Source: Streptomyces sp. NBC_00162 (GTDB lineage: Bacteria > Actinomycetota > Actinomycetes > Streptomycetales > Streptomycetaceae). Taken from it: a stretch of DNA of 64,000 nucleotides. The stretch is taken from NCBI RefSeq assembly GCF_024611995.1, contig NZ_CP102509.1, forward strand, positions 3,782,001 to 3,846,000, in the 5' to 3' direction. Position 1 is the first letter of the stretch. The number at the start of each line of letters is the position of its first letter. This document shows positions 35,373 to 43,781 of this stretch, one piece after another. The notes below the pieces were generated by a model. It was given only the letters and a program-made list of their open reading frames with translations. It had not been told where the DNA came from and searched no databases. The translations under genes were made by a program, and so were the position numbers.

Positions 35373-35980
35373 GTCGCGTCAGCGTGTGGTTGCCCCGACC
35401 CCGAGGTGCCCTCCCGCCATTCGCGTCCGATTCCCCGGATCAGCGCCGGGTACACGCCCAGGTACCGGAAGGGCTTGATGGCCAGCATGTACGCGGCGCC
35501 GAGGAGTCCGTTCGGTTTCACCAGGACGGCCATCTGGCCGTGGTAGCCGCCGGAACCGTCCGGGACCCAGCCGATGTGCATCACCCCGTGCACGGTCCTG
35601 TTGCCCATCTCCGCCACCCACTCGTCGTGCGTCTGGTAGACGGAGGTGAACGGAACCGCGTTGAGGTCCGGCCCGCGGGGACCCTCGCGCAGGTCCGCCG
35701 GCAGGCGGTCCCGCAGCGTCGCCACCCGGCCGCCGATGCCGGCGCCGGCCTTGTCCAGGCCGAGCAGCGCGCCGAGCTTCCAGCGGAGCGCGAAGAGCAT
35801 GCGCCCCACGGGGGAGGGGACGGGATCCCCCTTGCCGGACGCGAACTGGCGCACGAGCCGCTCGAGGTCGTCGGGGCCTCCCGGCGTCGGGAGCGCCCAG
35901 ACGTCTTCGAGCCGGAAGTCGCCAGCGATCTCGTGGATCCGCCAGGGTCGGGAGGTGTGCGCGGTCTTGGGGAGTCTCAC
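35369..35980 (-). CDS. DUF2867-family protein
   Basis: A 203-residue protein that I place in DUF2867 from its pattern (SPVGRMLFALRWKLGALLGL, then TVHGVMHIGWV and GYHGQMAVLVKPNG). The function is unknown; these proteins have a lipid-binding-like (START-like) size and hydrophobic pattern but this is only a resemblance. The GTG start at 35980 has AGGGG 7 nt upstream; a TTG two codons earlier is less likely. The operator at 35994-36013 lies just before the Shine-Dalgarno, so the divergent TetR regulator should control it. Confidence 0.7.
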   Translation of the reverse strand: MRLPKTAHTSRPWRIHEIAGDFRLEDVWALPTPGGPDDLERLVRQFASGKGDPVPSPVGRMLFALRWKLGALLGLDKAGAGIGGRVATLRDRLPADLREGPRGPDLNAVPFTSVYQTHDEWVAEMGNRTVHGVMHIGWVPDGSGGYHGQMAVLVKPNGLLGAAYMLAIKPFRYLGVYPALIRGIGREWREGTSGSGQPHADAT

Positions 35981-35993
35981 GATCAAGCCCCTA

Positions 35994-36013
35994 TCTATAC
36001 GATGCCGTATAGA
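35994..36013. promoter_or_regulatory. TetR-type operator, copy 1
   Basis: TCTATAC-GATGCC-GTATAGA, a palindrome with 7-nt arms, directly upstream of the DUF2867 Shine-Dalgarno. A near-identical copy lies 36 nt to the right. Confidence 0.8.
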
Positions 36014-36029
36014 AGAAGGCTAGCACCCG

Positions 36030-36049
36030 TCTATACGGCACCGTATAGA
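36030..36049. promoter_or_regulatory. TetR-type operator, copy 2
   Basis: TCTATACGGCACCGTATAGA, a palindrome (extendable by one G/C pair each side, 36029-36050). It has the same arms as copy 1, between the two divergent genes, 28 nt before the TetR gene. Confidence 0.85.
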
Positions 36050-36077
36050 CGGGGGAAGACGTGAGCGGAGACACACC

Positions 36078-36638
36078 ATGGGCACGACCCGCACGCCTCG
36101 CGGCAAGTGGATCGAGGAGGGGTTGCGGGCGCTCGCCTCGGGCGGCCCGGAGTCCGTCCGCATCGAGTCGCTGGCGCAGGCGCTCGGCGTCAGCAAAGGG
36201 GGCTTCTACGGGTACTTCGGCAACCGGGGCGCGCTCCTCACCGAGATGCTCGACACCTGGGAGCGGGAGGTCACCGAGGCGGTGATCGAGCAGGTCGAGA
36301 GCGGTGGCGGAGAGGCCAGGGCCAGGCTGGAGCGACTGTTCGCGATCGCCTCGTCCGGCTCCGGCGGGCCGATGACGGGCGTCGCGGCCGAGCTCGCGAT
36401 CCGCGACTGGGCCCGGCGCGACGAGGACGTCGCCCAGCGCCTCCGGCGCGTCGACAACCGGCGCATGGACTACCTGCGCTCGCTGTTCGGCGAGATCTGC
36501 ACCGACGCGGACGAGGTCGAAGTCCGCTGCACGGTCACCTTCTCCGTGCGGATCGGCGAGTACTTCATCGCCGCCGACCACGGCAGCCACAGCCGGGCGG
36601 ACATGATGGAACTGACCAAGAACTGGCTGCTGCGGTAG
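36078..36638 (+). CDS. TetR-family transcriptional regulator
   Basis: A 186-residue regulator with the N-terminal helix-turn-helix (WIEEGLRALASGGPESVRIE, then ALGVSKGGFYGYFGNRGALL) and a helical ligand domain. The ATG start has GGAG 8 nt upstream. Two strong palindromes lie between it and the divergent DUF2867 gene, which suggests autoregulation and control of that gene by one inducer. The ligand is unknown. Confidence 0.93.
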   Translation: MGTTRTPRGKWIEEGLRALASGGPESVRIESLAQALGVSKGGFYGYFGNRGALLTEMLDTWEREVTEAVIEQVESGGGEARARLERLFAIASSGSGGPMTGVAAELAIRDWARRDEDVAQRLRRVDNRRMDYLRSLFGEICTDADEVEVRCTVTFSVRIGEYFIAADHGSHSRADMMELTKNWLLR

Positions 36639-36691
36639 CCGTAGGCCCGGTGTCCTGCAGCCAGTCCTACAGGTAGCCCTACCAGGTAGTC

Positions 36692-37591
36692 CTACAGGTA
36701 GTCCTCGAGGCGCCCTATCCGGTAGCCCTGTTCCTGGATGCGCTGCAGCATCCGCGTCGTCATCTGGATCTCCGTCGAGCCCTTGAGCTCCGCGGGGCCG
36801 CGGAAGTGGGCCAGGATGATGTCGCCCGGCTTGAGGGCGGAGCCCTCGGCGTACTGGAAGTTGTTGATCTGCATCGAGACCCGCCACAGCACCAGGGACG
36901 AGACTCCGCACTCCGAGGCGGCCCGGAGGGTGTCGTCGTTGTAGTTCCCGAAGGGCGGGCGGAAGAGCGGCGGTCGCTGACCGAAGCGCTTCTCCAGGCG
37001 TTCCTGCTGGCCGCATATCTCGTGCTTCTGCGCCTCGAAGGGCAGGGTCCGCAGGTTCGGGTGCGTCAGCGTGTGGTTGTTTATCGTGCTCGCCGAGCCG
37101 TTGTCGCGGAGCTTCTCGAAGTGCCCGTAGTCCGGCGAGGCCACACTGTCCGTCAGGAACATGCTGATCGGCAGCTTCAGATCAGCGGCCAGCTTCAGGA
37201 ACTCGGGGTCCTTCTCCGCGCCGTCGTCGAAGGTCAGGAAGACGACCTTGTCCCCGGCCGGTACGGGTATTCGGTCGATCACGGGCACCTTGCCCGGGGC
37301 GGCCTTCGGTATCTCCGGCTTCCGGTCGGGCTTCGGCGCGTACTCCAGGGGGCCCGTCAGGCCCCACTTGCGGTACGCCTCGTCCGCGGCCCCGCCCGCC
37401 GGCGGCGCAGCGGACGGCGACGCAGCGGCCGACGGCGGGGACGGCGAGGCGGAAGGGCCCGATGTCCCCTGCGTCGCCTTCGCCTTGGGCCCCAGCCGCT
37501 CGCCGGTGTCCGCGCCGTCCCCGCACCCCGTCAGGGACAGCGCGAGCGCGCCGGCCGCCAGCGTCCCGGCCACCAACCGGCGCGCATGCAT
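36692..37591 (-). CDS. Polysaccharide deacetylase lipoprotein (NodB domain), second of a tandem pair
   Basis: A 299-residue predicted lipoprotein: lipobox LSLTGC near residue 24, a Pro/Ser-rich linker, and a NodB carbohydrate esterase domain with VVFLTFDDGAEKDPE (catalytic Asp pair), NNHTLTHPNL (metal-binding His pair) and RPPFGNYND. Substrate is probably peptidoglycan or another N-acetylated wall glycan. The ATG (37591) overlaps the stop of the upstream paralogue in a TGATG junction, so translation is coupled; a GTG one codon earlier is possible. Both paralogues end in GRLEDYL/ARLEDYL. Confidence 0.88.
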   Translation of the reverse strand: MHARRLVAGTLAAGALALSLTGCGDGADTGERLGPKAKATQGTSGPSASPSPPSAAASPSAAPPAGGAADEAYRKWGLTGPLEYAPKPDRKPEIPKAAPGKVPVIDRIPVPAGDKVVFLTFDDGAEKDPEFLKLAADLKLPISMFLTDSVASPDYGHFEKLRDNGSASTINNHTLTHPNLRTLPFEAQKHEICGQQERLEKRFGQRPPLFRPPFGNYNDDTLRAASECGVSSLVLWRVSMQINNFQYAEGSALKPGDIILAHFRGPAELKGSTEIQMTTRMLQRIQEQGYRIGRLEDYL

Positions 37592-38550
37592 CACAGGTAA
37601 TCCTCCAGGCGAGCCACGGCGTACCCCTTGTCCGTGACGGTCTTCATGACATGACGGATCATGTCAGGCATCGTGCCCTTCCAGTCCTCCTTGCCCCGGA
37701 AATGCGTGAGGATGATGTCACCGGGGTGCAGATCGCGGTCCCACTCGCGGTACTCCGTCCGGTTCGGGAAGGCCTCCGCGTTCCACAGCGGAACCGCCTT
37801 GATCCCGCAGGACTTCGCCGCGCGCAGCGTGTCCTGGTTGTAGTTGCCGTACGGCGGCCGGAAGAGGGTCGGGCGCTTGCCGAACTGCTTCTGGATCGTG
37901 TCCTGCTGGCCGCAGATCTCCTCGCGCTGCTTCTCGTACGACAGGCCGGGCATGTAGCGGTGGTTGAGCGTGTGGTTGTTCAGGGTGACGCCGGCGGCCT
38001 GCATCTCCTTGAAGTACGGGTAGTTGTCCTTGACGATGTAGTCGCTGAGGAACGCCGTGTACGGGATCTTCAGCTCCTGCATCATCCGCAGGAACTCGGG
38101 GTCCTTCTCGGCGCCGTCGTCGACCGTCAGGAAGACGACCTTGTCCTCCGTGTCGATGGTGGTGAAGACCGGCGGGTACTCCTCCTGGTCCTCCACCTCG
38201 AAACCGTCGCGCGTGGTGAGCTCGGGCTTCACCTTCGGCGCCGCCGGAGCGGCGAGCGGGGTCTTGGCCAGCCGCCACTTCTTCGCCGCCGCGATGCGCG
38301 CCTGCTGGGCCGCCTTGGCCTTCTCGGCGGCGCTGAGCGCGCCCGCCGCGCCCGCCTCCGCGCCCTTGCCCGCCTTGCCCGCCTTGGCCTTCTCGGCCTT
38401 GTCCGGCGCTCCGGACCCCCCGGAGCCGCACGCCGTGCCGAGGGCGGCTACCAGCAGGGCGGCCACGGCCACCCCGAACCGGCCGCGCGGACCCGCCGCG
38501 TACCGGTGACCCTGTTGCGTCTTATCTTCCTTTTGTCGGACTAGCTGCAT
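37591..38550 (-). CDS. Polysaccharide deacetylase lipoprotein (NodB domain), first of a tandem pair
   Basis: A 319-residue paralogue of the downstream gene. The lipobox is LGTAC, followed by a Lys/Ala-rich helical linker, then VVFLTVDDGAEKDPEF, NNHTLNHRYMP and RPPYGNYNQDTL of the NodB domain. The first Asp motif reads TVDDG where the partner has TFDDG. The start at 38550 (MQLVRQ) has AGGA about 10 nt upstream, not strong. Divergent from the methyltransferase gene. Confidence 0.87.
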   Translation of the reverse strand: MQLVRQKEDKTQQGHRYAAGPRGRFGVAVAALLVAALGTACGSGGSGAPDKAEKAKAGKAGKGAEAGAAGALSAAEKAKAAQQARIAAAKKWRLAKTPLAAPAAPKVKPELTTRDGFEVEDQEEYPPVFTTIDTEDKVVFLTVDDGAEKDPEFLRMMQELKIPYTAFLSDYIVKDNYPYFKEMQAAGVTLNNHTLNHRYMPGLSYEKQREEICGQQDTIQKQFGKRPTLFRPPYGNYNQDTLRAAKSCGIKAVPLWNAEAFPNRTEYREWDRDLHPGDIILTHFRGKEDWKGTMPDMIRHVMKTVTDKGYAVARLEDYL

Positions 38551-38668
38551 AGCTGCGCATCCTGGCACCCGACACGCGGGCTCCCCGGAAGACACCGCGA
38601 GCGGAGTCCCACCTTCCACCGACTGGCCCACACCCCGCGCGCGCCCGTGCGTCGCCGACAATGGACCC

Positions 38669-39886
38669 GTGACCCCCGAAGACTTCGCCGCCCTCCTCAC
38701 CCCCGAGGGGCGCACCCTCCTCGACTCGCTCCGCGACTACGACCCCGGCCAGGAGCTGGCCGTCGCCACCCGGCTGCGCCGCGAGCACCCCGCCGCTCTG
38801 GTGTCCGCCGCGCTCGGACAGGCCCGGCTGCGGCAGCGCGCGGTGGCGAAGTTCGGCGCCGAGGACGCCTTCCGGATGTACTTCACGCCCGGCGGCGGCG
38901 AGATGGCCACCCGCGCGTCCGTGGCCTCGTACCGCGCCGAGCGCCTCGCCGCTCTCGGCGTACGCAGCCTCGCGGACCTGTGCTGCGGCATCGGCGGGGA
39001 CGCCCTCGCCCTGGCGCGGCTCGGCATCCGGGTGCTCGCGGTCGACCACGACCCGCTGACCGTCGCCGTCGCCCGGGCCAACGCCGAGGCGCTGGGGCTG
39101 GCGGACCTGATCGAGGTCCGTGAGGCGGATGTGACGGACGTGGACGTGTCCGCGTACGACGCCGTCTTCATCGACCCGGCCCGGCGCGGGGGCCGCGGCC
39201 GGATCTTCGACCCGGAGTCCTACTCGCCGCCGCTGTCCTGGGCCGTCGAGACGGCCCGTACGGCGAAGTGCGCCGCCATCAAGATCGCTCCCGGGATCCC
39301 GCACGAGGCGGTCCCGGCCGAGGCCGAGGCCGAGTGGATCTCCGACCAGGGGGACGTCAAGGAGGCCGTGCTCTGGTTCGGGACCTCGCCGGGGACCGTA
39401 CGCGCCACCCTGCTGCCCGGGCCGCGCGCCCTGCACACCGCCGATCCGCTGCCCGACCCGGAGGCCGGGCCCGTCGGCCGCTGGCTCTACGAGCCCGACG
39501 GCGCCGTGATCCGCGCGCACCTCGTGGCCGAGGTCGCCGAACAACTGGACGGCCGGCTGATCGACCCGACCATCGCGTACATCACCGCCGACGAGCTGCG
39601 CGCGACGCCGTACGCGACGGCGTACGAGATCACCGACGTGCTGCCCTTCGGGCTGAAGAAGCTGAAGGCCCTGCTGCGCGAGCGCGGGGTCGGCATCCTG
39701 ACGGTGAAGAAGCGCGGCTCGGCCATCGAGCCCGAGGAGCTCCGCAGGAAGGTGAAGCCGCAGGGGCCGAACTCGGCGACGGTCTTCCTGACCCGGGTCG
39801 CGGGCGCCCCGTCGATGCTGATCGGCGCACCGGCGGCGAAGCCCGTACGGGACCAGGCCGCCCAGGCGGATCCCGCGGATCAGTGA
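38669..39886 (+). CDS. Class I SAM-dependent methyltransferase with THUMP-like C-terminus
   Basis: A 405-residue protein. A SAM-binding fold has DLCCGIGGDALALARLGI (103-120), AVDHDPL, and VFIDPARRGGRGRIFDPE (motif IV-like DPAR). The C-terminal ~90 residues (EITDVLPFGLKKLKALLRER, then VKKRGSAIEPEELRR) are the THUMP-like domain of this actinobacterial family. An RNA substrate is plausible but unproved. The GTG start is 6 nt after GACAAT (38657-38662), so a leaderless transcript is likely. Confidence 0.88.
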   Translation: MTPEDFAALLTPEGRTLLDSLRDYDPGQELAVATRLRREHPAALVSAALGQARLRQRAVAKFGAEDAFRMYFTPGGGEMATRASVASYRAERLAALGVRSLADLCCGIGGDALALARLGIRVLAVDHDPLTVAVARANAEALGLADLIEVREADVTDVDVSAYDAVFIDPARRGGRGRIFDPESYSPPLSWAVETARTAKCAAIKIAPGIPHEAVPAEAEAEWISDQGDVKEAVLWFGTSPGTVRATLLPGPRALHTADPLPDPEAGPVGRWLYEPDGAVIRAHLVAEVAEQLDGRLIDPTIAYITADELRATPYATAYEITDVLPFGLKKLKALLRERGVGILTVKKRGSAIEPEELRRKVKPQGPNSATVFLTRVAGAPSMLIGAPAAKPVRDQAAQADPADQ

Positions 39887-39963
39887 GCCTCGGGGCCACT
39901 GTCGGACCCGTGTCCTAGCCTCGGTCTCGAAGGACTCCCCCGACCCCTCGGACGGCAGGCACC

Positions 39964-40377
39964 ATGACCCCGGCACCTCAGAAGATCACCACGTTCCTGA
40001 TGTTCGAAGGCAGGGCCGAGGAGGCGCTGACCTTCTACACCTCGCTGTTCGAGGACGCCGAGGTCATCGACATCGCCCGCTACGACGCCGCCGGACCCGG
40101 CCCGGAGGGCTCGGTGAAGCTCGCCACGTTCGCGCTCGCCGGGCAGCAGTTCAAGTGCATCGACAGCTACGTCAAGCACGGCTTCGGCTTCACCCCGTCG
40201 GTATCGCTCTTCGTGGAGTGCGAGAGCGCGGCCGAACTCGACCGCCTGTACGGGGCCCTCGCCAAGGGCGGCGGGGAGCTGATGCCGGTGGGCTCGTACG
40301 GCTTCAGCGAGAGGTTCGGCTGGGTGAACGACCGCTTCGGCGTCTCCTGGCAGCTGAACCTGGCGGCGCGTGACTAG
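39964..40377 (+). CDS. VOC/PhnB-like small metalloprotein family protein
   Basis: A 137-residue glyoxalase-fold protein of the PhnB / 3-demethylubiquinone-9 methyltransferase-like group: KITTFLMFEGRAEEALTFY at the N-terminus and FGWVNDRFGVSWQLN at the C-terminus are diagnostic. The substrate is unknown. The start is ATG with GGCAGG about 4 nt upstream. Confidence 0.87.
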   Translation: MTPAPQKITTFLMFEGRAEEALTFYTSLFEDAEVIDIARYDAAGPGPEGSVKLATFALAGQQFKCIDSYVKHGFGFTPSVSLFVECESAAELDRLYGALAKGGGELMPVGSYGFSERFGWVNDRFGVSWQLNLAARD

Positions 40378-40412
40378 CGGCGCGCAACTAGGCCTTGTCC
40401 GGGGGACAGGAC

Positions 40413-41024
40413 CTAGCCGCGGAAGACGCGCACCGCCCAGCGGTAGTGCGCGCCCGCCTTGCCCAGGCCGAGCAGTCCGGTGATCCAGAGGATCATGCCG
40501 AGGCCCATGTAGTACGCGAGCTCGCCGTACGCCTCGCGGCCCGGGCGGGCCGACAGGGCGACCCCGAAGGTCAGCCACAGCCCCGCCACGCCCAGCCCGA
40601 ACGAGGTGAGCAGCCAGGTCAGGCTCCGCCCCGGAGCGCGTACCCGGGCGTCGGCGGCCGGATCCCGGCCCGCCTCCGCCCACGCGCACAGCAGCCCGCG
40701 CACCTGGCGGTCCAGGCGGGCCCCCCGGGCGAACCAGAACCCGGCCGGGACCAGCACGCCGACGCCGAGCACCACGAAGACGAAGCCGAGGATGAAGGAG
40801 ATCGGGTCGCCCTCCTCGAAGGCCATCAGGGCCATGGCGACGAAGGTCCAGCCGAGGGCGAAGACGGCCGCGACGGCCCAGAGCAGCAGCAGCCGCCCGA
40901 TGCCCAGGCTGCGCCGGCCCAACTCGTGCAGGATGCGCGCACGGTCGGCCCGTACGGCGTTCTCGTCCAGCCAGGCCCGCAGGTGCGCGGGAGGCGGCGG
41001 AGGCGGCAGGTCACGGCGAGGCAT
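40413..41024 (-). CDS. Small integral membrane protein, unknown function
   Basis: A 203-residue protein with a Pro-rich N-terminus, a charged segment (about 15-40), and four hydrophobic segments (about 45-66, 76-98, 135-155, 165-190). No family assigned. Three ATGs lie close together (41024, 41030, 41036); I chose 41024 because TATGGT on the minus strand at 41032-41037 lies 7 nt before it and there is no Shine-Dalgarno. It follows the 88-residue gene by 44 nt. Confidence 0.65.
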   Translation of the reverse strand: MPRRDLPPPPPPAHLRAWLDENAVRADRARILHELGRRSLGIGRLLLLWAVAAVFALGWTFVAMALMAFEEGDPISFILGFVFVVLGVGVLVPAGFWFARGARLDRQVRGLLCAWAEAGRDPAADARVRAPGRSLTWLLTSFGLGVAGLWLTFGVALSARPGREAYGELAYYMGLGMILWITGLLGLGKAGAHYRWAVRVFRG

Positions 41025-41068
41025 GCACATGACCATAGCCGCCGGGGCCGGCCCGGAACCCGTCAGCC

Positions 41069-41335
41069 CTAGCCGACCTCCACCGACTCGAACCGCCAGC
41101 GGTGCACCGCCCGCGTGATCAAGTCGGCTGCGGGCTCCGGGAGTTCGGGAAGGTCCGCCGACACGCCCTCGGGCGCTTCCCACCAGGTGATGACGAGCAC
41201 CCGGTCCTGCGGGGCCCGGAACACCTCGCGGCGCACCGGCTCTTGGGCCAGCACCTGCGAACGGGCCCACTCCAGCAGCTCGTTGCCCCGACCGTCGGTG
41301 GCCCGGGCCTCCCACATCAGCGCGACGGTGCTCAT
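41069..41335 (-). CDS. Small protein translationally coupled to tsaD, unknown function
   Basis: An 88-residue protein whose ATG overlaps the tsaD stop by four bases (ATGA). Its size and pattern ([30 protein letters not shown]) suggest a dimeric ferredoxin-like fold of the ABM type, but this is only a resemblance. Coupling to tsaD suggests coexpression with the t6A genes. Confidence 0.65.
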   Translation of the reverse strand: MSTVALMWEARATDGRGNELLEWARSQVLAQEPVRREVFRAPQDRVLVITWWEAPEGVSADLPELPEPAADLITRAVHRWRFESVEVG

Positions 41336-42483
41336 GAGTACAGGTTGTCCTTGCTCAGCTCGTGCACGTGGTCATGGTCGTGCGAGTGCCCGTGGCCGTG
41401 CCCGTGGCCGTCCGACTGCCCGTGCGCGTGTTCGTGGGCCGTCCCCGGGACGTGCGGGTCCGTCACCGGCAGCGAGGAGTCCGCCGACAGGTCCCAGTCC
41501 GAGGGCGCACGGTTCCGCTTGACCATCTCCGCGCCCAGCGCCGCCACCATCGCGCCGTTGTCGGTGCACAGCTTGGGCCGCGGCACCCGCAGGATGATCC
41601 CCGCGTCGTCGCACCGCTCCTGCGCCAGCGAGCGCAGCCGCGAGTTGGCCGCCACACCGCCGCCGATCATGAGGTGGTCGACGCCCTCGTCCTTGCACGC
41701 CCGGATGGCCTTGCGCGTCAGCACGTCCACCACGGCCTCCTGGAAGGACGCCGCGACATCGCGCACCGGCACCTCCTCGCCCGCGTGCCGCTTCGCCTCG
41801 ATCCAGCGGGCGACGGCCGTCTTCAGCCCGGAGAAGGAGAAGTCGTACGCCGCGTCGCGCGGCCCCGTCAGCCCGCGCGGGAAGTGGATCGCCTTCGGGT
41901 CGCCCTCGCGCGCGAGCCGGTCGATGACCGGACCGCCGGGGAAGCCCAGCTGGAGCACGCGCGCGATCTTGTCGAAGGCCTCGCCGGCCGCGTCGTCGAT
42001 GGTCGCGCCGAGCGGCCGTACGTCGGAGGTGATGTCGGGGGCCAGCAGCAGCGAGGAGTGCCCGCCGGACACCAGCAGCGCCATGGTCGGCTCCGGCAGC
42101 GGACCGTGTTCCAGCTGGTCCACGCAGATGTGCGAGGCCAGGTGGTTCACGCCGTAGAGCGGCTTGCCCAGCGCGTAGGCGTACGCCTTGGCCGCCGAGG
42201 TGCCCACCAGCAGCGCCCCCGCCAGGCCGGGACCCGCCGTGACCGCGATGCCGTCGAGGTCGCGGGCGCTGACCCCGGCCTCCTTCAGGGCGCGCTCGAT
42301 GGTGGGGACCATCGCCTCCAGGTGGGCGCGCGAGGCCACCTCGGGCACGACCCCGCCGAAGCGGGCGTGCTCGTCGACGCTCGACGCGATCGCGTCCGCG
42401 AGCAGGGTGGTGCCGCGGACGATGCCGACGCCGGTCTCGTCGCAGGAGGTCTCGATGCCGAGGACGAGAGGTTCGTCAGCCAT
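41332..42483 (-). CDS. tsaD: tRNA t6A37 threonylcarbamoyltransferase TsaD, with His-rich tail
   Basis: Transfers the threonylcarbamoyl group from TC-AMP to A37 of ANN-decoding tRNAs, in complex with TsaB and TsaE. The 383-residue protein has the Kae1 fold: [14 protein letters not shown], the metal-binding VNHLASH (His114, His118), SGGHSSL, and [13 protein letters not shown]. It is longer than the usual ~340: the last ~34 residues hold 11 His in an alternating pattern ([14 protein letters not shown]). The ATG at 42483 overlaps the rimI stop by 8 nt, and its own stop overlaps the next start. It is third in tsaB-rimI-tsaD-small gene. Confidence 0.96.
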   Translation of the reverse strand: MADEPLVLGIETSCDETGVGIVRGTTLLADAIASSVDEHARFGGVVPEVASRAHLEAMVPTIERALKEAGVSARDLDGIAVTAGPGLAGALLVGTSAAKAYAYALGKPLYGVNHLASHICVDQLEHGPLPEPTMALLVSGGHSSLLLAPDITSDVRPLGATIDDAAGEAFDKIARVLQLGFPGGPVIDRLAREGDPKAIHFPRGLTGPRDAAYDFSFSGLKTAVARWIEAKRHAGEEVPVRDVAASFQEAVVDVLTRKAIRACKDEGVDHLMIGGGVAANSRLRSLAQERCDDAGIILRVPRPKLCTDNGAMVAALGAEMVKRNRAPSDWDLSADSSLPVTDPHVPGTAHEHAHGQSDGHGHGHGHSHDHDHVHELSKDNLYS

Positions 42484-42988
42484 TGCTCTCACTGCTCTCA
42501 GTTCGTGCTTGTGCGGGGTCGGTCAGTCGCATGACGAGCGCGTCGACGTTGCCGGGCTGGTAGTAGCCCCGCCGGAAGCCGATGGGCTCGAAGCCGAAGC
42601 GCTCGTAGAGCTTCTGGGCGCGGGCGTTGTCCACCCGCACTTCCAGCAGCACCTCGGCGCACTCGAAGGCGGTGGCGGCGCGCAGCAGGTCGGTCAGGAG
42701 CCGGGCGCCGAGCCCGGTCCCCCACTGGTCGCGGGCGGCCGCGATGGTCTGTACGTCGGCCAGGTCGCCGGCGGCGGCCAGCCCGGCGTAGCCCACCAGC
42801 CGGCCCGATCCGTCCTCGGCGACGACGTATCTGCGCGTGGCCTGCGGGCCGCGGGCGTGGGCCAGCTCGGACCAGAACATCCCGGCGGACCAGGCGTCAT
42901 CGGGGAACAGCTCGTGCTCCAGCTTCAGCACCGGCTCGATGTCCCACCAGCGCATCTCGCGGAGTACGACGTCAGGGGCGGCCGTCAC
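42476..42988 (-). CDS. rimI: Ribosomal-protein-alanine N-acetyltransferase RimI
   Basis: A 170-residue GNAT acetyltransferase. Acetyl-CoA site: [20 protein letters not shown] (motif A, Q/RxxGxG/A) and [19 protein letters not shown] (motif B). RimI acetylates N-terminal alanine, classically of ribosomal protein S18. The GTG at 42988 overlaps the tsaB stop (GTGA), which decides this start; a longer open frame upstream is a shadow of tsaB. tsaB-rimI-tsaD is a common bacterial gene order. Confidence 0.92.
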   Translation of the reverse strand: MTAAPDVVLREMRWWDIEPVLKLEHELFPDDAWSAGMFWSELAHARGPQATRRYVVAEDGSGRLVGYAGLAAAGDLADVQTIAAARDQWGTGLGARLLTDLLRAATAFECAEVLLEVRVDNARAQKLYERFGFEPIGFRRGYYQPGNVDALVMRLTDPAQARTESSESNG

Positions 42989-43662
42989 TGCGGGGTGACC
43001 ACCTTGTAGTTCTTGGGCACCTGCGCGTCGGGCCGGCGCAGGTAGAGCGGGGCCGGAGCCACGCCGTCGGCGTTTTCGAACGGCTCCCCGGCGGCCAGGC
43101 GCTCCGCGGCCAGCGAGACCAGTGCGGCGGCCGACTGGTGCTCGGGCCCGCGCGCGTCGGGGAAGACCTCGGGGTACAGCAACGCGCCCTGGCCCACCGC
43201 GGGCAGGCCCGCGACCTGCTCGGCGATGTCGGCCGGGCGGTCCACGGCGGGTCCGCCGACCCGCGTGCGGGGGTCCTCGTAGCGCGCCCAGTAGACCTCC
43301 TTGCGCCGCGCGTCGGTGGCGACGACGAAGGGGCCCTCGATCCCGGCGGCCCCGGCGGCGTGGGCGAGCCCGTCGAGGGTGCACACGCCGTACACGGGCA
43401 CGCCCAGCACGGAGGCGAAGGTGGAGGCCGTGACGAGGCCGACGCGCAGCCCGGTGTAGGGGCCGGGGCCGACCCCGACGACGATGCCGGTGACGGCGTC
43501 GAGCTTCAGCCCGGCCTCGGCGAGCACCTTGTCCACGGAGGGCAGCAGCAGCTCCCCGTGGCGGCGGGCGTCGACCTGGTTCGACTCGGCGAGGACGGAC
43601 TCGCCGTCGTGCAGGGCGACGGTGACGGCGGGCGTGGCGGTATCTACAGCGAGCAAGAGCAC
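42985..43662 (-). CDS. tsaB: tRNA t6A modification protein TsaB
   Basis: A 225-residue ASKHA-fold partner of TsaD; it has no catalytic role alone but holds the complex. The N-terminus MLLLAVDTATPAVTVALHDG and GIVVGVGPGPYTGLRVGL are characteristic. It is first of four overlapping genes. The start has AT-rich sequence upstream (43670-43690) but no clear Shine-Dalgarno. Confidence 0.95.
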   Translation of the reverse strand: MLLLAVDTATPAVTVALHDGESVLAESNQVDARRHGELLLPSVDKVLAEAGLKLDAVTGIVVGVGPGPYTGLRVGLVTASTFASVLGVPVYGVCTLDGLAHAAGAAGIEGPFVVATDARRKEVYWARYEDPRTRVGGPAVDRPADIAEQVAGLPAVGQGALLYPEVFPDARGPEHQSAAALVSLAAERLAAGEPFENADGVAPAPLYLRRPDAQVPKNYKVVTPQ

Positions 43663-43781
43663 GCGAACAGCCTACGACTCCGGAACCCCCAGGCTTTGCG
43701 GCCGGTTGTGGAGCGGGCCTGCTGCTACCTTTCGATCAGGCGTCGGACGAGGCAACAGGCAGTGCGGAGAGGTGGAGCAAG

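Noticed and set aside
34990..36080. Integrated mobile element around the GntR and TetR genes
   Set aside because: No integrase, excisionase, tRNA attachment site or flanking repeats can be found.
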